NCBI GenBank assembly: GCA_002633005.1
Contig: NMRA01000754.1
Location: 62,001 to 126,000 of the forward strand
Length of the DNA stretch: 64,000 nucleotides
From: Phoronis australis
Lineage: Eukaryota > Phoronida > Phoronidae
Reading direction: 5' to 3'
Below the pieces are notes generated by a model. It was not told where the DNA came from, searched no databases, and saw only the letters and a list, made by a program, of their open reading frames with translations. Both the position numbers and the translations under genes were made by a program. This document shows, piece after piece, positions 10,606 to 23,460 of the stretch; position 1 is the first letter of the stretch, and each line of letters begins with the position of its first letter.

Positions 10606-13248
10606 ATACATAGTAAGGCTCATTGAATATACCCCAGTGAGACTACAGACTACAGACAGCTATACTTCCGGGTTTCTGAGTTCCGATCGTGACGCTTTTC
10701 GCTATCAAATACCAGTAAAATGCGACTACGGGGACGCAAATGACTTAGAAGATCACGGGCTCGTCATGGTCTCTCAATTCACTGTAACCTCAGCGAACCT
10801 AGGCTTTGCGTGGGGAAGGGCGCGCTCCGAGGCTTCGTCATGTACTACGGACGGCCTAATCTAATAACAAATATACAAGTAGTAAGCCTAGTGCCTGTTT
10901 AGCGCCGGGTACATAGTGATCAAACCGCCAACGCTCTCCACAGCTAATCTATTTCGTCAAACGTAAGCACACCCAAGGCAGGGGTTATGCTCCGACTACA
11001 CTAAATGCTACAATGAGTTCTTCGTGAACAAAGCGAAAGCGGACTTACTTGTACGGTTACCTTGTTGTGTTTACGGTTTCGCTTTGCATTTCAGCGCCCT
11101 CTAACGAGAGATGTGTCATCTCGGGACTGGACCCAGACATATTTCGAAGACACGAACAATCCGCGTGTTCCCCCTACACGGCACCAAGCTCCAACCAGCC
11201 CCGGCGATGACGGTTTTCACTCATTTGAAGCCGACGCTGATAACCGGCGCCCAGGCAGGCCGGCGTAGCCCAGAGCACTGAAACTCGTTTATACTGCGAC
11301 ATAAAGTGGTGAACGTGTTTTACTGGGAAATTGTCTTGGTCCGATTTTCTGTCGGTCACTGAGGAAACTTAAGTTGCGAAACCGATCGAACTTGTCAGCC
11401 AGGCAGCCGGGACATGATACTTGAAATAAGACATGACCCACCAACGCCTTATATTTATTTTCCAGTAATATAGATTAGGCCTGTTATAAAAAATATCGCA
11501 GTGTGTGCCCGAAATTACTGGCGCTCACATATTTTTTTCGAGAAAAAATGCTACTTTTGGCCACGTAAATCAGAGAATATGAGTATTAGTTCCAGAGCGT
11601 CGGGAAAATAACAATTATAAACTCGATATAACTTTCCAAACAAACAAGTGGACTTTAAAGGCCCTGAGCCGAGCTAGATGGGTATGGGAGGCAATTGTCC
11701 TGGCTAGTTCAAGAATTATTATGATATTTTAGGCTGCAATATTGTCGTAACTTGAATTTATTTTGTAGATGAGCCAGAAATAAGTGCTCAGTGAAATAAA
11801 AAGTCGATCTTATTCAGTTTTCACGCATAAACTAGGCTACTGTTTGGCGCCGAAAATACTGACCCCAAAATTGTATAGAAAATAACTAAGACTCAACTGC
11901 AAAGCAGGCTTGTGGACCCAGTTCGGATATTTTCCTAATAAAGTCCCACGAGTGTACAATTGCATGGGGGCATACTTGTGGAAATTCCCGAAATCGTAGT
12001 ACACCTACAATGTATTCACACATATACTTTATACAAATACAATCAAACTTCGTGAGCACTTGCTCTGAAGCCATAGCTGTAAGTTCTTCTCAAGCGTACA
12101 AATCAGCAGCGGATTCAGAGGCCAAGGTGCTGGCTATGTCCCCTCCAAAACTCTCCTAGATTCCAGTTCGAATGTCTGACGGGCAAAATCCCGGCTAATA
12201 CTCTGCCTTGCCTTCCCCCCAACTAAGAATCCTGGGTCCGCCTCTGCAAATCATTTATAGTTTGCATATGGAACAAAGCGACACCCACCGGTAAGTGGCG
12301 TTAAGTCAGAAGGTGGGTTTTGACAAAGTCGCTGGTTTATTTCCTTTAAGTTAACGGAGGAAACAAATGTTGTAAGGTGAACTCGCCCAAATGTCTTAAA
12401 CTTCATGTTTTCGACAAAACGCCAGTCTACCAGGCATGTGATGTTCATACCTTTTAAAATACACAGCTTTACGAATGTGGTCATAACGTAGAATTGTTGA
12501 TTTTTTATTTATTTACTTTTATACAAGTCAGCTACAAACGATCAGAATACCATTTAGACCAAATAAAAAACGATATATAAAATTGACCATACTAAAATGG
12601 CTGATTATTTCAAAAAGGTACGCCCTGTTACATTTCTCTTTGATAAAGTTTAACTCGGTTTTTGAGGAAGCGTCACGGCAATAAAATAAGAACAAATACT
12701 CTTCAATTTCTTTTATTAAAGCAAAACACCCTAAAACACAGTGCACACCACCTACAACGAGTAAAATATCTGTCGCTTAAAGTGCCTATGAATTCGCCTT
12801 CCTTTACAAAAACAAATTTTGATTTAGACCACTTGCCGTTACAAAATTGTCTCAAATTAGTAGCAAAGGTCCTCAGATACAAGCAAAAGTATTTTTTACC
12901 CATTCAGCTTTCGTCCACCATGAGCTGAGGACTTCGTCAGAATGACACGAGCTTCATACGCAAGGCGCATGCGCAGAAAACAACCGATCGTATCAAATTA
13001 TTACTTAATCAAGTTGGAGGTGATTGTCGCAGAATGTGTTATTGTGTTTTTGGTTCATTCAGTTTAATCATCGTATTACATCATTTATTGTTGTTGTTTA
13101 TCACCACTCTCTTACAATAGAAGATGAGTAATACTTTCCATTCCTAGAACTACTTGTTTGTCAGAATGTTGCATCCTTTATTTTTTCATCTTATTTGATT
13201 GATTAATTCGTGTTTCTCTGGTCTCTCTCTCTATATATATATCACTTT

Positions 13249-13282
13249 CAGTGGCGGATCTACGGGGGGGGGGTTCAGGGGN
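13249..13282 (+). mobile_element. CAGTGGCGGATC transposon terminus, truncated at N
   Basis: CAGTGGCGGATCTACGG followed by a run of G and TTCAGGGG is nearly the same as the left end of the 300-bp element at 21891-22190. It abuts the N at 13282, so the rest is missing here. Confidence 0.6.
13282..13282. other. Assembly gap marker (single N)
   Basis: One ambiguous base lies between two near-identical 240-bp copies (13011-13250 and 13750-13990). Confidence 0.9.
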
Positions 13283-13478
13283 GCAGAAAGTGCTTGCCAC
13301 ACACACGGTAATTCTCCACTGCTTTGTACGTTGCGTGGACGGGTAACGCTGCGTTCTTCACACGAACGAGCCAAGTACGGCGAAGTGTGTCATCCATCGG
13401 AAAGCGATGCAAAGGCACTCCCAAAGCGCGCGTGAGCCGATAATTACTACATCCCGGTACGCAGCAACAGTGTGGCAT
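13283..13478 (-). pseudogene. THAP zinc-finger domain fragment
   Basis: Reading minus from ATG 13478-13476, the frame opens MPHCCCVPGCSNY and continues with LHRFPMDD, RRTWLVRV and YRVCGKHF. This matches the THAP C2CH plan: C-x2-5-C near the N-terminus, a central FP and conserved Trp, then C-x2-H. THAP domains are DNA-binding modules of P-element-type transposases and of host proteins. The frame runs into the N at 13282 and then a transposon end, so only the first about 65 residues are present. It is either a truncated transposon gene or one exon of a gene broken by the assembly; no downstream THAP-protein exon was recognised. Confidence 0.65.
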
Positions 13479-14236
13479 GTTGACTGACTAGTAAATGAAA
13501 GCGAACGACGACGGAACTTAACACAACCGAGGTAGAACAATGACTGACTCGGCAGCTCTCACAGTCAGACTATGTGAAAAGAAATTGGCGGGAAGCGCTT
13601 GCCTCCTAAAACGTCACTTCCGGAAAAGAGGACGAATAATTAATAAAATTACGAAAAGCTGTAATTAAGTGAAAAATATGTCTAGGATAACCAACCAACC
13701 TTATTTTAGCTCAAAATGACATGGAAAAAGGTTGCCTTCGCCTTTAATCAAGTTGGAGGTGATTGTCGCAGAATGTTTTATTGTGTTTTTGGTTCATTCA
13801 GTTTGATCATCGTATTACATCATTTATTGTTGTTGTTTATCACCACTCTCTTAGAATAGAAGATGAGTAATACTTACCATTCCTAGAACTACTTGTTTGT
13901 CAGAATATTGCATCCTTTATTTTTTCATCTTATTTGATTGATTAATTCGTGTTTCTCTGGTCTCTCTCTCTCTCTCTATATATCACTTTCACCGTATTTT
14001 GTGCAGTATAGTCTCAGTAGTTTTCATGAGTTGATTAGTAGTTCTTTCTCCGCATTGAGAAATGTTCTCATCATTCGTTGACAGTCTTCAATATACTAGT
14101 CAAGACTAATCTCTTGTTCTTGCTTACGAACCACCTCGTGCACAGCCAAACCGCATTTTTCCGTGTACCCCACAGTGATTTAGGGACTTTGAAAAAAGCG
14201 ACAGGTCGATACAAGATTGCTGACTCGCTAAATAAG

Positions 14237-14400
14237 TTGGCTTGTCACGGCGTGTCATTTTATGCCGCGAGCATAATCCAGTTAGGAATAACGATCTGTC
14301 AGTTCTTTTCAAGCCAAGATATCACTTATCATTTGAGTAAGGCAAAAGTTGAAACCAATTTCATAGCAACAAGTTCACTTCTTGGAATGAATGCAGGTTT
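14237..14400 (+). repeat. Dispersed repeat, TTGGCTTGTCA family, copy 2
   Basis: TTGGCTTGTCACGGCGTGTC, CATTTTATG, CTGTCAGTTCTTTTCAAGCC, GAGTAAGG and CAATTTCATAGCAAC match the landmarks of copy 1 at 6334-6485. Seen directly; no coding potential is claimed. Confidence 0.6.
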
Positions 14401-15534
14401 TTAGCCCGGCACTTTTAACTTTAGTTCTGGATCACGCTTGTGCGCTGATTGGCCCCAAATCAATGCAACAATCGTTTTTTTATAATTTTATTTCTAAAAA
14501 GCTGACCGTTATAACAGATCATTAAGGTCATCAGTGCACATTAGGTCAAACACATTAACTGAATAACATGCCTGAGTTTACCCCTGCTGTTGACTAAGTT
14601 GGCTAGCTACGGATACGTTCTGAACTGTCCCAAGATATACCCAAATATAAAGCAATGTTGAAGCTGCTATTAAGATTTTTGCATTTTAAGGACTTAATGA
14701 TAAGTTGAAGTCATTTGTTGTTGTGTGTAAATGCATCCATTTCCAGAAGAAACATGATGCTTTGCAGTTACGGGCATGTTCTGAAGCTGCATACATATAG
14801 GCCTATGTTGTAGTGATGAAAATTTAAATAGAAATTGACTGAAAACTCGAAACTTGAAGAGAATTGTAGACGGTGGCCCACAGTGTTGAGACAAGACAAA
14901 GAGATCACGTGGTAAATTAAACCAATAATCGTAGAACAAAGGGGTCACTGACCCGAGAATCCAAACAATATGGTAATGAGGACGAAGCAGTATAGCTTAC
15001 ATGAAATAATTTAATACTTAAATAATGTATAGCTAATCGGACAAGTGTTCGACGAGAGAGAAAAGGCTGACTCCTATTACAGACGTTAGTGCTTGTGCGG
15101 GAGACAATTCATTTTTTGTTGAAATCTACGAGTAGACCGTCGTTACTAACACCGTGGACTTTTACCAGGCAGTATGCTAATACCGTGAGAAATACGAATT
15201 ACTCTAACTTCTACGAGCATTATTTGAAAGCACACGCACGTGCGTATCACACGCGTGTAATATCCGTGTACAGTGAGCGACCTAATCAAGCTAGATCAGA
15301 GAGAGCTGACGCACTCAACTGGCTGCCCCAGCGAAAGTTCGCTGAGTACGTAGCTCACGCCAAGCCATAAAAACACTTAAGAATTGAAAGAACTAGCCAG
15401 GAATTCGTCGACTTGTTCAAGCCTAATCACTTGACGTGATGTGCTCGCTTAACTTTCACTCGTGGCATCCAGATAAGCTCTTCTTCGTCTGCTCTGAGCC
15501 TATCGTTCTAGTAGCACCCTATCTACAAGCGCTA

Positions 15535-18500
15535 TTACTGTACTTCCTTGCAGCCGATGCAATGGTCTGCGTATTTATGTTCAGGACAACAAAAACATTT
15601 ATAAAACTTGAAATTAGATATGTGTTGTCTTTTACACTGGGTGCCAGGTGGGTCACACCACATCAGCCAATCACACGATGAGCTGGCACCACCCGTATAC
15701 CCGTACTTGAATTTTGGTTGGCCGGTCAAGCATTCCACTCCGACATTGTTGGGTTTAATTTCAAGGAGGAAGGATTGGACTTCCAGGCTGAACGTTGTAA
15801 GCGCGTAAGTAGTTCTTCTCGTTCTTGATGCTCTTTTTTGAACAGAGGTTGTAGCAGGGTTAACCCCTCCTGTAAAACAACAAAGGCAAACGAATGTTTC
15901 ACCTTGTTTTAGAGAATATCCTGCAAACATGTTGTTTTACCGTAGTTTAAAACGAAATCGCAACAGACTGCGAAATAATCGGCAGTACCTCATGTCGGCG
16001 TGCAGTTCTTAGCAACTACACCTGTATGAATGGATATCACGTGTTCTATCTTATAAGTCAGCAAATGTTGGTGACTATATTTCTGTACAATGAAAATGAT
16101 ACTATACTGTCACTTGACACTATTATTATTTTTTGTCAGTTGTTTCTTAATGACCTTGAAACCGTGTCACAAACTGTATGTCAGTACGAATCTGTCCATT
16201 TTCACGAATGGCGATGTCTCGGTGGTATGTTAAGAAACGGTCACACTTAAACTTGCAAAACATGACCAATAATTTAGCAGACTATCAACAAATGTAGCAG
16301 CTAATGTATCAGTTATAATTAATTAAAGTTTGTCAAAAACTGTATCGTATTAGCAAATCGGTGCAACATAAAAAGCTATGAAAAGTGTTTTTCGAGGGAA
16401 GTCAAATTGTAGTAACGCCCAAAGGAATATGGACAGGCGCTCAAAAAAAATTAATGAGTCGAACATACATCGACAGCAGTATTTTTTCTTAAAACGTAGA
16501 CGTCAAGATTTGTTTTGGCTCCAATTATTTGGCTCTAAGTTTGTCTCTTCGACTTAGCAGGGAGCAAACAGTCTGAGATCATCATATTGGTGACGATGTT
16601 GATGCTTTACTTCAAACCATTTAATTTGGTATTTTTACAATTTAGGAAGAATGGCACACAATGCTGCTGTCAAAGGAGACTTTCAAAGGACAATTATGAG
16701 GACGCATAGATTTGTCAAAATGGTAAAATATTGGATCAAGCTTTTCAAATGCTCTTGTTGTGCCTAGGTACGTTAAAATTTGTCTTTCTTGTCAATGTTA
16801 GATGACGGAATACAGCAAAGAATGTCAGGCACTTAACGTTAAAAATATTTCACCCCTACTAAGAAAGATGGATAATAGCTTCAAAAGCTAATGAAAATAG
16901 CTGATTGTGCGCTGTGAGTAACAATGTTAATTTGAGCTTAGTGATTTGGCGTTGTCTACAGTAAAAGTGTAATTCGTTCTCAGGACGGTTATCACAAATT
17001 TCACAATTCTCCATAGAATCCTAGGTTTCGCCACAATTTTTTGAGAGGGTGTAACCGCCCAGTCCTCCGCTTTTTATGAGAATGGTTAGAATTAGTTAAC
17101 TACCTAGCAGGAATTCCGCATCGTCCGGAAGTAGCTTCATTCTGTACACTGGTCGGTTCTTGATGAATTCTCGCATTTCTTTCCTCAGGAAATCCAATGA
17201 CTGCAGCGGTCCTTCCGTAACTGTCCAATTTTTTCGAACAATAACGGAGTCTGGGCTTGTATCTTCAATATGAAGCCCGTTTTTCCTCTGTGAGCAAAGC
17301 ACAAGATTTTAGCAAACGATCATGTGACGATAGCCTCATTTTTGTGAGCCTTTCACGTTAGGGATACTGTAGACGGAGAGTTACAACCTGAGCTTAATCG
17401 ACCTCAAGTGAACGATTTTGAGCTTACAGTTCACTTCAAGGCGTTGAACTGACTAGCCTCTATATCATTCACTTGTTGACGTACTTTCACACCTTGACAT
17501 GATCTGTCAGCTCAGCTATCATTCACTTCAATGTGACAGTCAGCTCAGCTCGTAATTCTTCGTCTGCGCTGGATTTTGGGCAATTAAGCTAAAGTGTCTT
17601 TGCTTGAAGTGACGATAAGGTGTTACATCACACCCAAGCAAACTGCTCCAAAATGAAGAAAGACAACATTGCGCTAGCCTATTTTATTAAGCACTTGTTC
17701 AAACATGGTCAAAATTCAATAAAATACTTTTTATGATCTGAAGTTCATACCACGGTAGACCATGCATACTTTTCCATTGACCACGTGTTAAGTATACAGA
17801 GTTTTAAAAACTGGTAATTGTATAACTTCAACTTCCAACCCACCTCGGAACTAGGTCTATCTGCCCTATCGTTGCAACCCATGTCCAGGAGATCAATGTG
17901 GCGTCAATGCATTTATGTTACAATGTGGACACAAAACAGTAGGCCTAATAAACATGAGGACGGAGGCTAAATTAAGGACTTTCTTTCGTAGCAAATCAAC
18001 TCCGAGTCCCAAGTCCGGTTTCCGAGTTGAGTTCCATTATCCTAAGTAGTGTTGTTGCCTCAGTAACTTATTATTTACCAACCTAAATTGCAGTCTTTGC
18101 TAGCTAGGAGAGAAGGAACAAAAATGGAAGGATGCAACTTAATATCATATCGCTCCTCTGTCATCTATTGCACCAGAAGAATTAAACTCACCCACAAAGC
18201 TAACAAGCTGTCTTCCTGGTCTTGCAAGCTGTCAACATGTCCTCGATCAAGTTCAATCAAGAAACATTTTTTCAGGTCAGGTAAACACTGTACAGTGAGA
18301 CCCTAAAATTTTTTAAACAATTTAATTTAAATGAAGACATATAGCAGCAAATTTAAATTTGCTGACTGTGTCATTTGCATTACAAACTGGTTGGGTTTCA
18401 CAGTAATTCTCATTGACTGACTTCTAAGCAAGTCCTCAAAAATTCCTAACAACGCCATTGTTTATCCAAAATGAGGGTACTTGTATGCAACAAAGAATAT

Positions 18501-19642
18501 CGTTCTTTTGTATCTTGCATGTTGTAAGATGAAATTCAGTCAAGATTCGAACTCAGAATATCGATATTTATCGTCGAGTAAGTCGGAACCTCAAAATGTT
18601 TCGTCTTACTGTTCTGCAACAATTAGAAACGGAAACGCTCGTTGTTCATGTCCACTGCGCAAAAGTCACTCAGTGAAATATTTCAAAATGACACCACTTA
18701 AACTTGGGAATGACAAAACTTTGTTTTTATACTGGAGGTTGTAAACAGTGACAATTGTGTACAATGATACACGTCCACAAATATACGATAGTCCGACGGA
18801 GCTCTGATTGATTCTGCGTAACAACTATTTAACATTTCTCCACCATTTTTTTATTAATTTTTTCTTAAAAAATGTTTACTCACGTTGTCCATATCATGCA
18901 TCTCATCCATTGCGTTTACGCCATTGTGTGCTGGAACGTTGATTATTTCTAGGTTCTTGTCGAAGTCTAGCTTCACTCTTTCCGTGTAACTCGTGTTCTT
19001 TTCGACAATATGTATGTCAAAGTTCTACAAATGATTAAAAATTCACCTAAATTAAGCGTTTTGAAATAAATTGGTGAATGCTCGTGGAACTTGTCCTATG
19101 TTTTCTAAGACAATTCAGGGATCTGTTTCAATAGAAGTGACTTAAACTCAAACTTGCTCTTTAGATCGCACTCCATTCTTACCAGTTTTTGTCAAGTAAA
19201 TACGAGCAAATCCCAATACAGAAATAATCTATAGAAATTATCTCGGTAACTACTTGTTATGGATATGACCTCAGACTGAGTTACTTAGTAGTTTTGTTCA
19301 AGTAAGACTTAATTGTTTTTTCAGGAATATTTGTGGTGAGTGTTAGACTTTCATGAAACAAGTAGTGAACAAGAAAATAAAATAACAGAAATCAATTTAG
19401 AGTAAGCAGAAATGTTTTGGTCCGAACTCACGAGGATTATTTAAGAAATGAGATTTTGCCGTTTTCGAAACAAATCATGAATGAGGTCATCGTGCTAGAA
19501 TTTTCTCTGTTTGAACTTTATTCGTCTGATGCTCCGCTGTTTGTTCGGTATTGACTATTCTTACCGCGTCAGTGGATCGTCTCACATGTCTCGCTTCACA
19601 CTGGGTTACCAAGGAGATAACTGCTATCACGAACAGCTTCAT
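15535..19642 (-). CDS. Secreted BRICHOS-like precursor with furin site and Cys-rich C-terminal peptide, four exons
   Basis: Exons (minus): 19642-19565, 19024-18884, 17287-17104 and 15869-15535. Donors are GTAAGA, GTGAGT and GTAGTT; acceptors are tttgtag, gctcacag and gttttacag. Phases 0, 0 and 1 all match, giving 245 residues. Exon 1 is a signal peptide (MKLFVIAVISLVTQCEA) then RHVRRSTDA. Exons 2-3 resemble the BRICHOS/gastrokine plan: INVPAHNG, D-x-x-NG, a VIVRKN strand, then GPLQSLDFLRKEM, which recalls gastrokine IQSLDALVKEK. Where gastrokines have Cys before IVHK this protein has Ser, and no partner Cys follows, so the BRICHOS disulfide seems lost. Exon 4 gives KRASRTRR, a furin-type R-x-R-R site (about 150-153), then 92 residues with nine Cys, including CFCC and CIGC. 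In BRICHOS preproteins such as polychaete arenicin precursors, the C-terminal peptide is released after a basic site. By analogy this may be a peptide precursor; function is unknown. A ttacag acceptor just 5' of the ATG implies a leader exon. Confidence 0.72.
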
Positions 19643-21890
19643 TGTGACGATGAGCTGTAACAGAAACGATAAACATCACCCATCTTTGCATGTTCAGTTA
19701 GCACTCCGTCACAGTCAGGAATACACAACAAACAAGCTGAAGCTTTCTCACAAAACACATACCAAAGCAGAGAGCTTCTCAAAAGACACCGGTCCCCTTT
19801 CAAAGCATTTAGTTTTCATTATAAGCCGCTATTTTACGTAAGGAAAAAAACTAGCTTGAAGAAAAATTATTCTGTGTAACATAACGACTGCACATTAATT
19901 GAGATGGAAGCAAAATTGTCAAGTGTGTTATTAATAAACGTATGCCACAAGTAGGAATCACTCCCACAAAGCAATAACATCCATATTATTTGTTTGCGAC
20001 AGTAAGTTAAAGAGCGGGTATTTTCTGGCCAACTTTCCAAAAAAGTAAAAAAAACTTTCTCCATAACCATATTCTCAAAAAAAACTGAAAAGATACTATG
20101 TTCGCTTCACTTTAGTAAAAATAACCGTAAGGCAAATTAGTCACAACTAAATCCCGAGTGGGGCTTCTTTGGCGTGGCATTTTTTCAATGAACAAAATTT
20201 CCAATTAACTTTTAAGTTTAAAAACTTTCTTTTTTCTGAAGATTTGACAGTGTACAAAAATGATGGTTGCTGAATTTTTTGTGAGCTTAAAAAACTTAAT
20301 AACAAAAACAGACATGTACAGGGATGTTCGTGAAAACTTTGAAAGTAGCTTATAGCAGACTTGAATTTTTTTATCAGAAAGCTATATACAGTGTAAACTT
20401 CGAGCTGCACTCCAATGCACAATTAGCAATCAATTTTACCTTTGCTTGTTATCAATGTTTCAACCTGTCTTCCTTTCAAAAGTTGGTTTGTGGCATTAAT
20501 TAACTCCAAGGAGCTCTTTTTATGCGTTCAGCAAAATTTCCTTGTAGATTTTTTGTCCAATCACAGTTGAGGTGCATCCAAAATAAACTTTATGAACTTC
20601 CTTGTGAATTTTTTGTCCAGAAGGTCCAGTCTTTTTAATTCCCTTTCTTTTGTAGTTCTGTGTATGTTTAATTTACCTGGAGCGTTTAGTGACCACAAAA
20701 TACTCCTAATGTTTTTATTTACAATTCGATGCCACTTGATGCAAAAAGGAAACCGTCATTACCTTAAGCTATAGCTTTGAAATCAAATAATACGAACACT
20801 TAATCTTGTCTCATGTTTCAATAAAAATGACCTGGGCAAATGCCGCCTAAATTTTACTTCCTTATCGAAGTCGACGTAAATTGCAAAGGTAAGTAAAGAT
20901 TTTAGCCTAAAGCAAAGTTTGACTATTGCCGTGATTTAGTAATTTACATGACACGTCTGAGATTAACTAACTAAGCGTTAAGCGGGACTCGCATTAGACT
21001 CATGCTTACACACAATAACCAATACCAGGAGTTATAGATAGTCAAATATTTTGCAAGTAGTTCATCCCGTTCAATCCGCCATCTTCAAATATTTTGCAGT
21101 GGAATTCACTGAGCAAAGTGTTCAAGCCGTCAATTTTTCGTCTCATATACTTCTTTTATACACCTATAATATTTTGCTTTCAGATGCAGAATTACGTACA
21201 TGTAGCTCACAACGAGAGTGCTCAGCCTTGCGTGGGATCTGTTTTATGAAAAGTCACATATAGACCAAACATGACTCTTGTACGCATTACCCATTCAATT
21301 CTAAATAATTGTGATGCGCTAACAATTATAGTGTAATCGATTTTTTTCCGAAACTGTGAAGTAAAAGTCAAAATTTCTGACTTAAGTTTAAGGTCATATG
21401 TAGATGGAGGATCGTAGCTACAAGTCCGTCTTAATTCTGATAAATGTCCTCAAAACGACTAAATTTAACTCAAGAAAAGTATACATTGTCTGAAAGGCGA
21501 GTATCTCGACAGCAACTTTTCTCTGGGACAGTTTTGTTTATCACTACATTCCATTTGCTTTTTTTGGCATCATAAACGCTCAAAGCTTCGCACGGCAGTT
21601 AGCAAGACTACATGTACACGCGGTACACGGAAAATGTGTTCATATTCATAATACCAGTTATATTGGTGTTACGGTATGTTGGACACATAGGGCCTACTGT
21701 GTGTACAATGTTCTGTAGAGTGTCTATGCATCTCCATGCTATTAAACCCCATTTTGAGTCTGAACACGGTAAATTAACTTGTTTGATGCCACGGCAAAAC
21801 ACGCGAGGTCACTGAATGTGGCAAACATCGTCTTGTAACGTTAAAGTGATTTCTAGTCCCAGGCCCGTAGGAAGGAAAAAATTATTGGGA

Positions 21891-22190
21891 CAGTGGCGGA
21901 TCTACGGGGGGGGGGTTCAGGGGATTTAAACCCCCATTTGGGCCAGGACCCAAAAATATAAAAAACAAAAACGTCTCCAGCAAAACAAAAACGGCACCGC
22001 TAGCGTGTGTAAACCCCAAGTAAACCAACTTGGAAAAAATGAGAGGGAGGGGTTCACTCTGAAAATATTTTTTGCATTGTGAATTGCTGCGTCTTCGTGG
22101 CTCATAGGCAAAACGCACGGACATCAATTGTGTGCGCGCTTCTGTCGATACTTCTGAAGTAGCCAAGCATTTTAGATTGATCCACCGCTG
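21891..22190 (+). mobile_element. 300-bp non-autonomous DNA transposon with imperfect terminal inverted repeats
   Basis: The left end is CAGTGGCGGATCTACGG plus a G run. The right end reads, on the minus strand, CAGCGGTGGATCAATCT, an imperfect inverse of the left. The ends resemble hAT-type termini (CAGTGG-), but this is only a resemblance. There is no transposase. Similar left ends occur at 13249, 24177-24192 (minus) and near 44361-44373 (minus, CAGTGGCGAATCTAGG). Confidence 0.6.
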
Positions 22191-23224
22191 AAAGAGCAGC
22201 TCTATAGCTGATTTCTTTAGGTAACTAGCTTCTTTACGATTTGATTAGGGGAAATACTGTGGTGCCGCAACCCTGATATTCAGGCGAATTGACGTGCAAC
22301 GTTTTACCTCATCTGTCATGCCGTGTCATTCTATTACACTCCACACGTTTGTAACTGATGTATAGTAAAGATGTCTTGCGTAATATCAAACAGTGTACGT
22401 GTACATGTAATATTTTTGAAAAAATATTCTTTTTCCAGAGAATTGCTATTGTGGCGGGCGCCGTGGTCTAGTCGCGAGTTCGTTTGAAGATATACACTCT
22501 AACAAGTTATGTCTATTCAAGGAATGACCAAAGGAGGACTGACATTGACAAAGTGACCGCATTCGCAAACAGTGTACAGTACCAGAAATTGCGCAGAGGC
22601 TGTTCTTTCACAACAAAGTCTTGCGGGACTCGTGCGATGTTCAATAAGCCTCCTAAGGAGCCCTAGTTCCTACCTCAACACCCACCGTCTTTCTACCTGC
22701 AATAAACACACTGCCGTCTTCTATACTGGGAATTTTCGCAGAAACACCCATCCCATGAAACGCTCACGCCCATGATGTTAGTACTTCGGGTTTCAAGTGT
22801 TCAGACATTGGGACGTTTATTTCGAAAATTGCAAGAGATGCAAATAGGTCCTGGGATACATCGTCAAGGTTTGAAGTAGTCCATGATGAACGGATCAAAT
22901 TTAGTTGCGCCTGTAAGTCTTTTGAATGGACTTGGCAACCTGAAGGATCTTAGTGCCAACTGAGCTGCGAAACGGGATCTTGACATTGTAGGGGCTTACA
23001 AGCTCATTAGCAGTTGACGAAGTGCAAGCGTTGGGAACAAACATCGAAGATATCTGCAGTGGGTAGAATGGTTCCAAGACGAGCAAACCATTGGATCCGA
23101 TATATAGATTCCTCGACAGTCTTGACAACAGAAGGATAGGACTTACGTATGAGTAACCACTAGGGATTAAAAAGTGTCTAGAGAGAAGTTTTCAATTCAA
23201 AATTTTTTGCATAGTACACTTTAG

Positions 23225-23460
23225 GTCTCGCGACGGACCAGGCCAGCTTGACTTGTGTAGATGTTGAGTTTCAGTGTACTTCTGGTCCCTCGGCGAACTA
23301 GTCTTGTGATTTTTTTTACCAAAGTGTTCTTTGTAAACTATTTATCTTAGCCAGTATTGTTTGGTCCCGCGACAGATCGACTATTTTTATAGGGATAATA
23401 AGCACTTGGTCTAATGACGGACCAGGTCAGCCTTTTTGTCCCTCTGCAAACTAGTCCAAT
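23225..23460 (+). repeat. Diverged tandem repeat, GGTC..GACGGACCAGG motif
   Basis: Two long units alternate the motifs GGTCTCGCGACGGACCAGGC / GGTCTAATGACGGACCAGGT and GGTCCCTCGGCGAACTAGTC / GTCCCTCTGCAAACTAGTCC. They lie about 60 bp apart at about 23225 and 23284 in the first unit and about 30 bp apart at about 23408 and 23440 in the second, with an extra half motif (GGTCCCGCGACAGATCG) near 23372. Confidence 0.55.

Larger units (their letters stand above)
8869..13010. other. Intergenic spacer upstream of the ART-like gene
   Basis: No coding region is supported. It contains a near-perfect hairpin at 9550-9602, a SINE head at about 10480-10600 (minus) and a GC-richer tract at about 10130-11400 with short open frames that match nothing recognised. 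The 5' non-coding exon and promoter of the minus-strand ART-like gene should lie in its left part, but no core promoter motif is clear. Confidence 0.4.
13011..13990. repeat. Pair of near-identical 240-bp direct repeats flanking an N-containing segment
   Basis: The copy at about 13011-13250 (aagttggaggtgattgtcgc to tatatcactttca) recurs at about 13750-13990 with a handful of substitutions and a microsatellite length change (CT/TA run). Between them lie a CAGTGGCGGATCTACGG transposon end, the N at 13282 and a THAP-coding fragment. The sequences outside the two copies differ. Explanations are an unresolved heterozygous insertion, or a terminal-repeat element; the N favours an assembly cause. Confidence 0.7.

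Noticed and set aside
15089-15370. 93-codon plus-strand ORF
   Set aside because: No motif, signal peptide or splice partner was found, and it sits in GC-richer spacer; length alone is not convincing.
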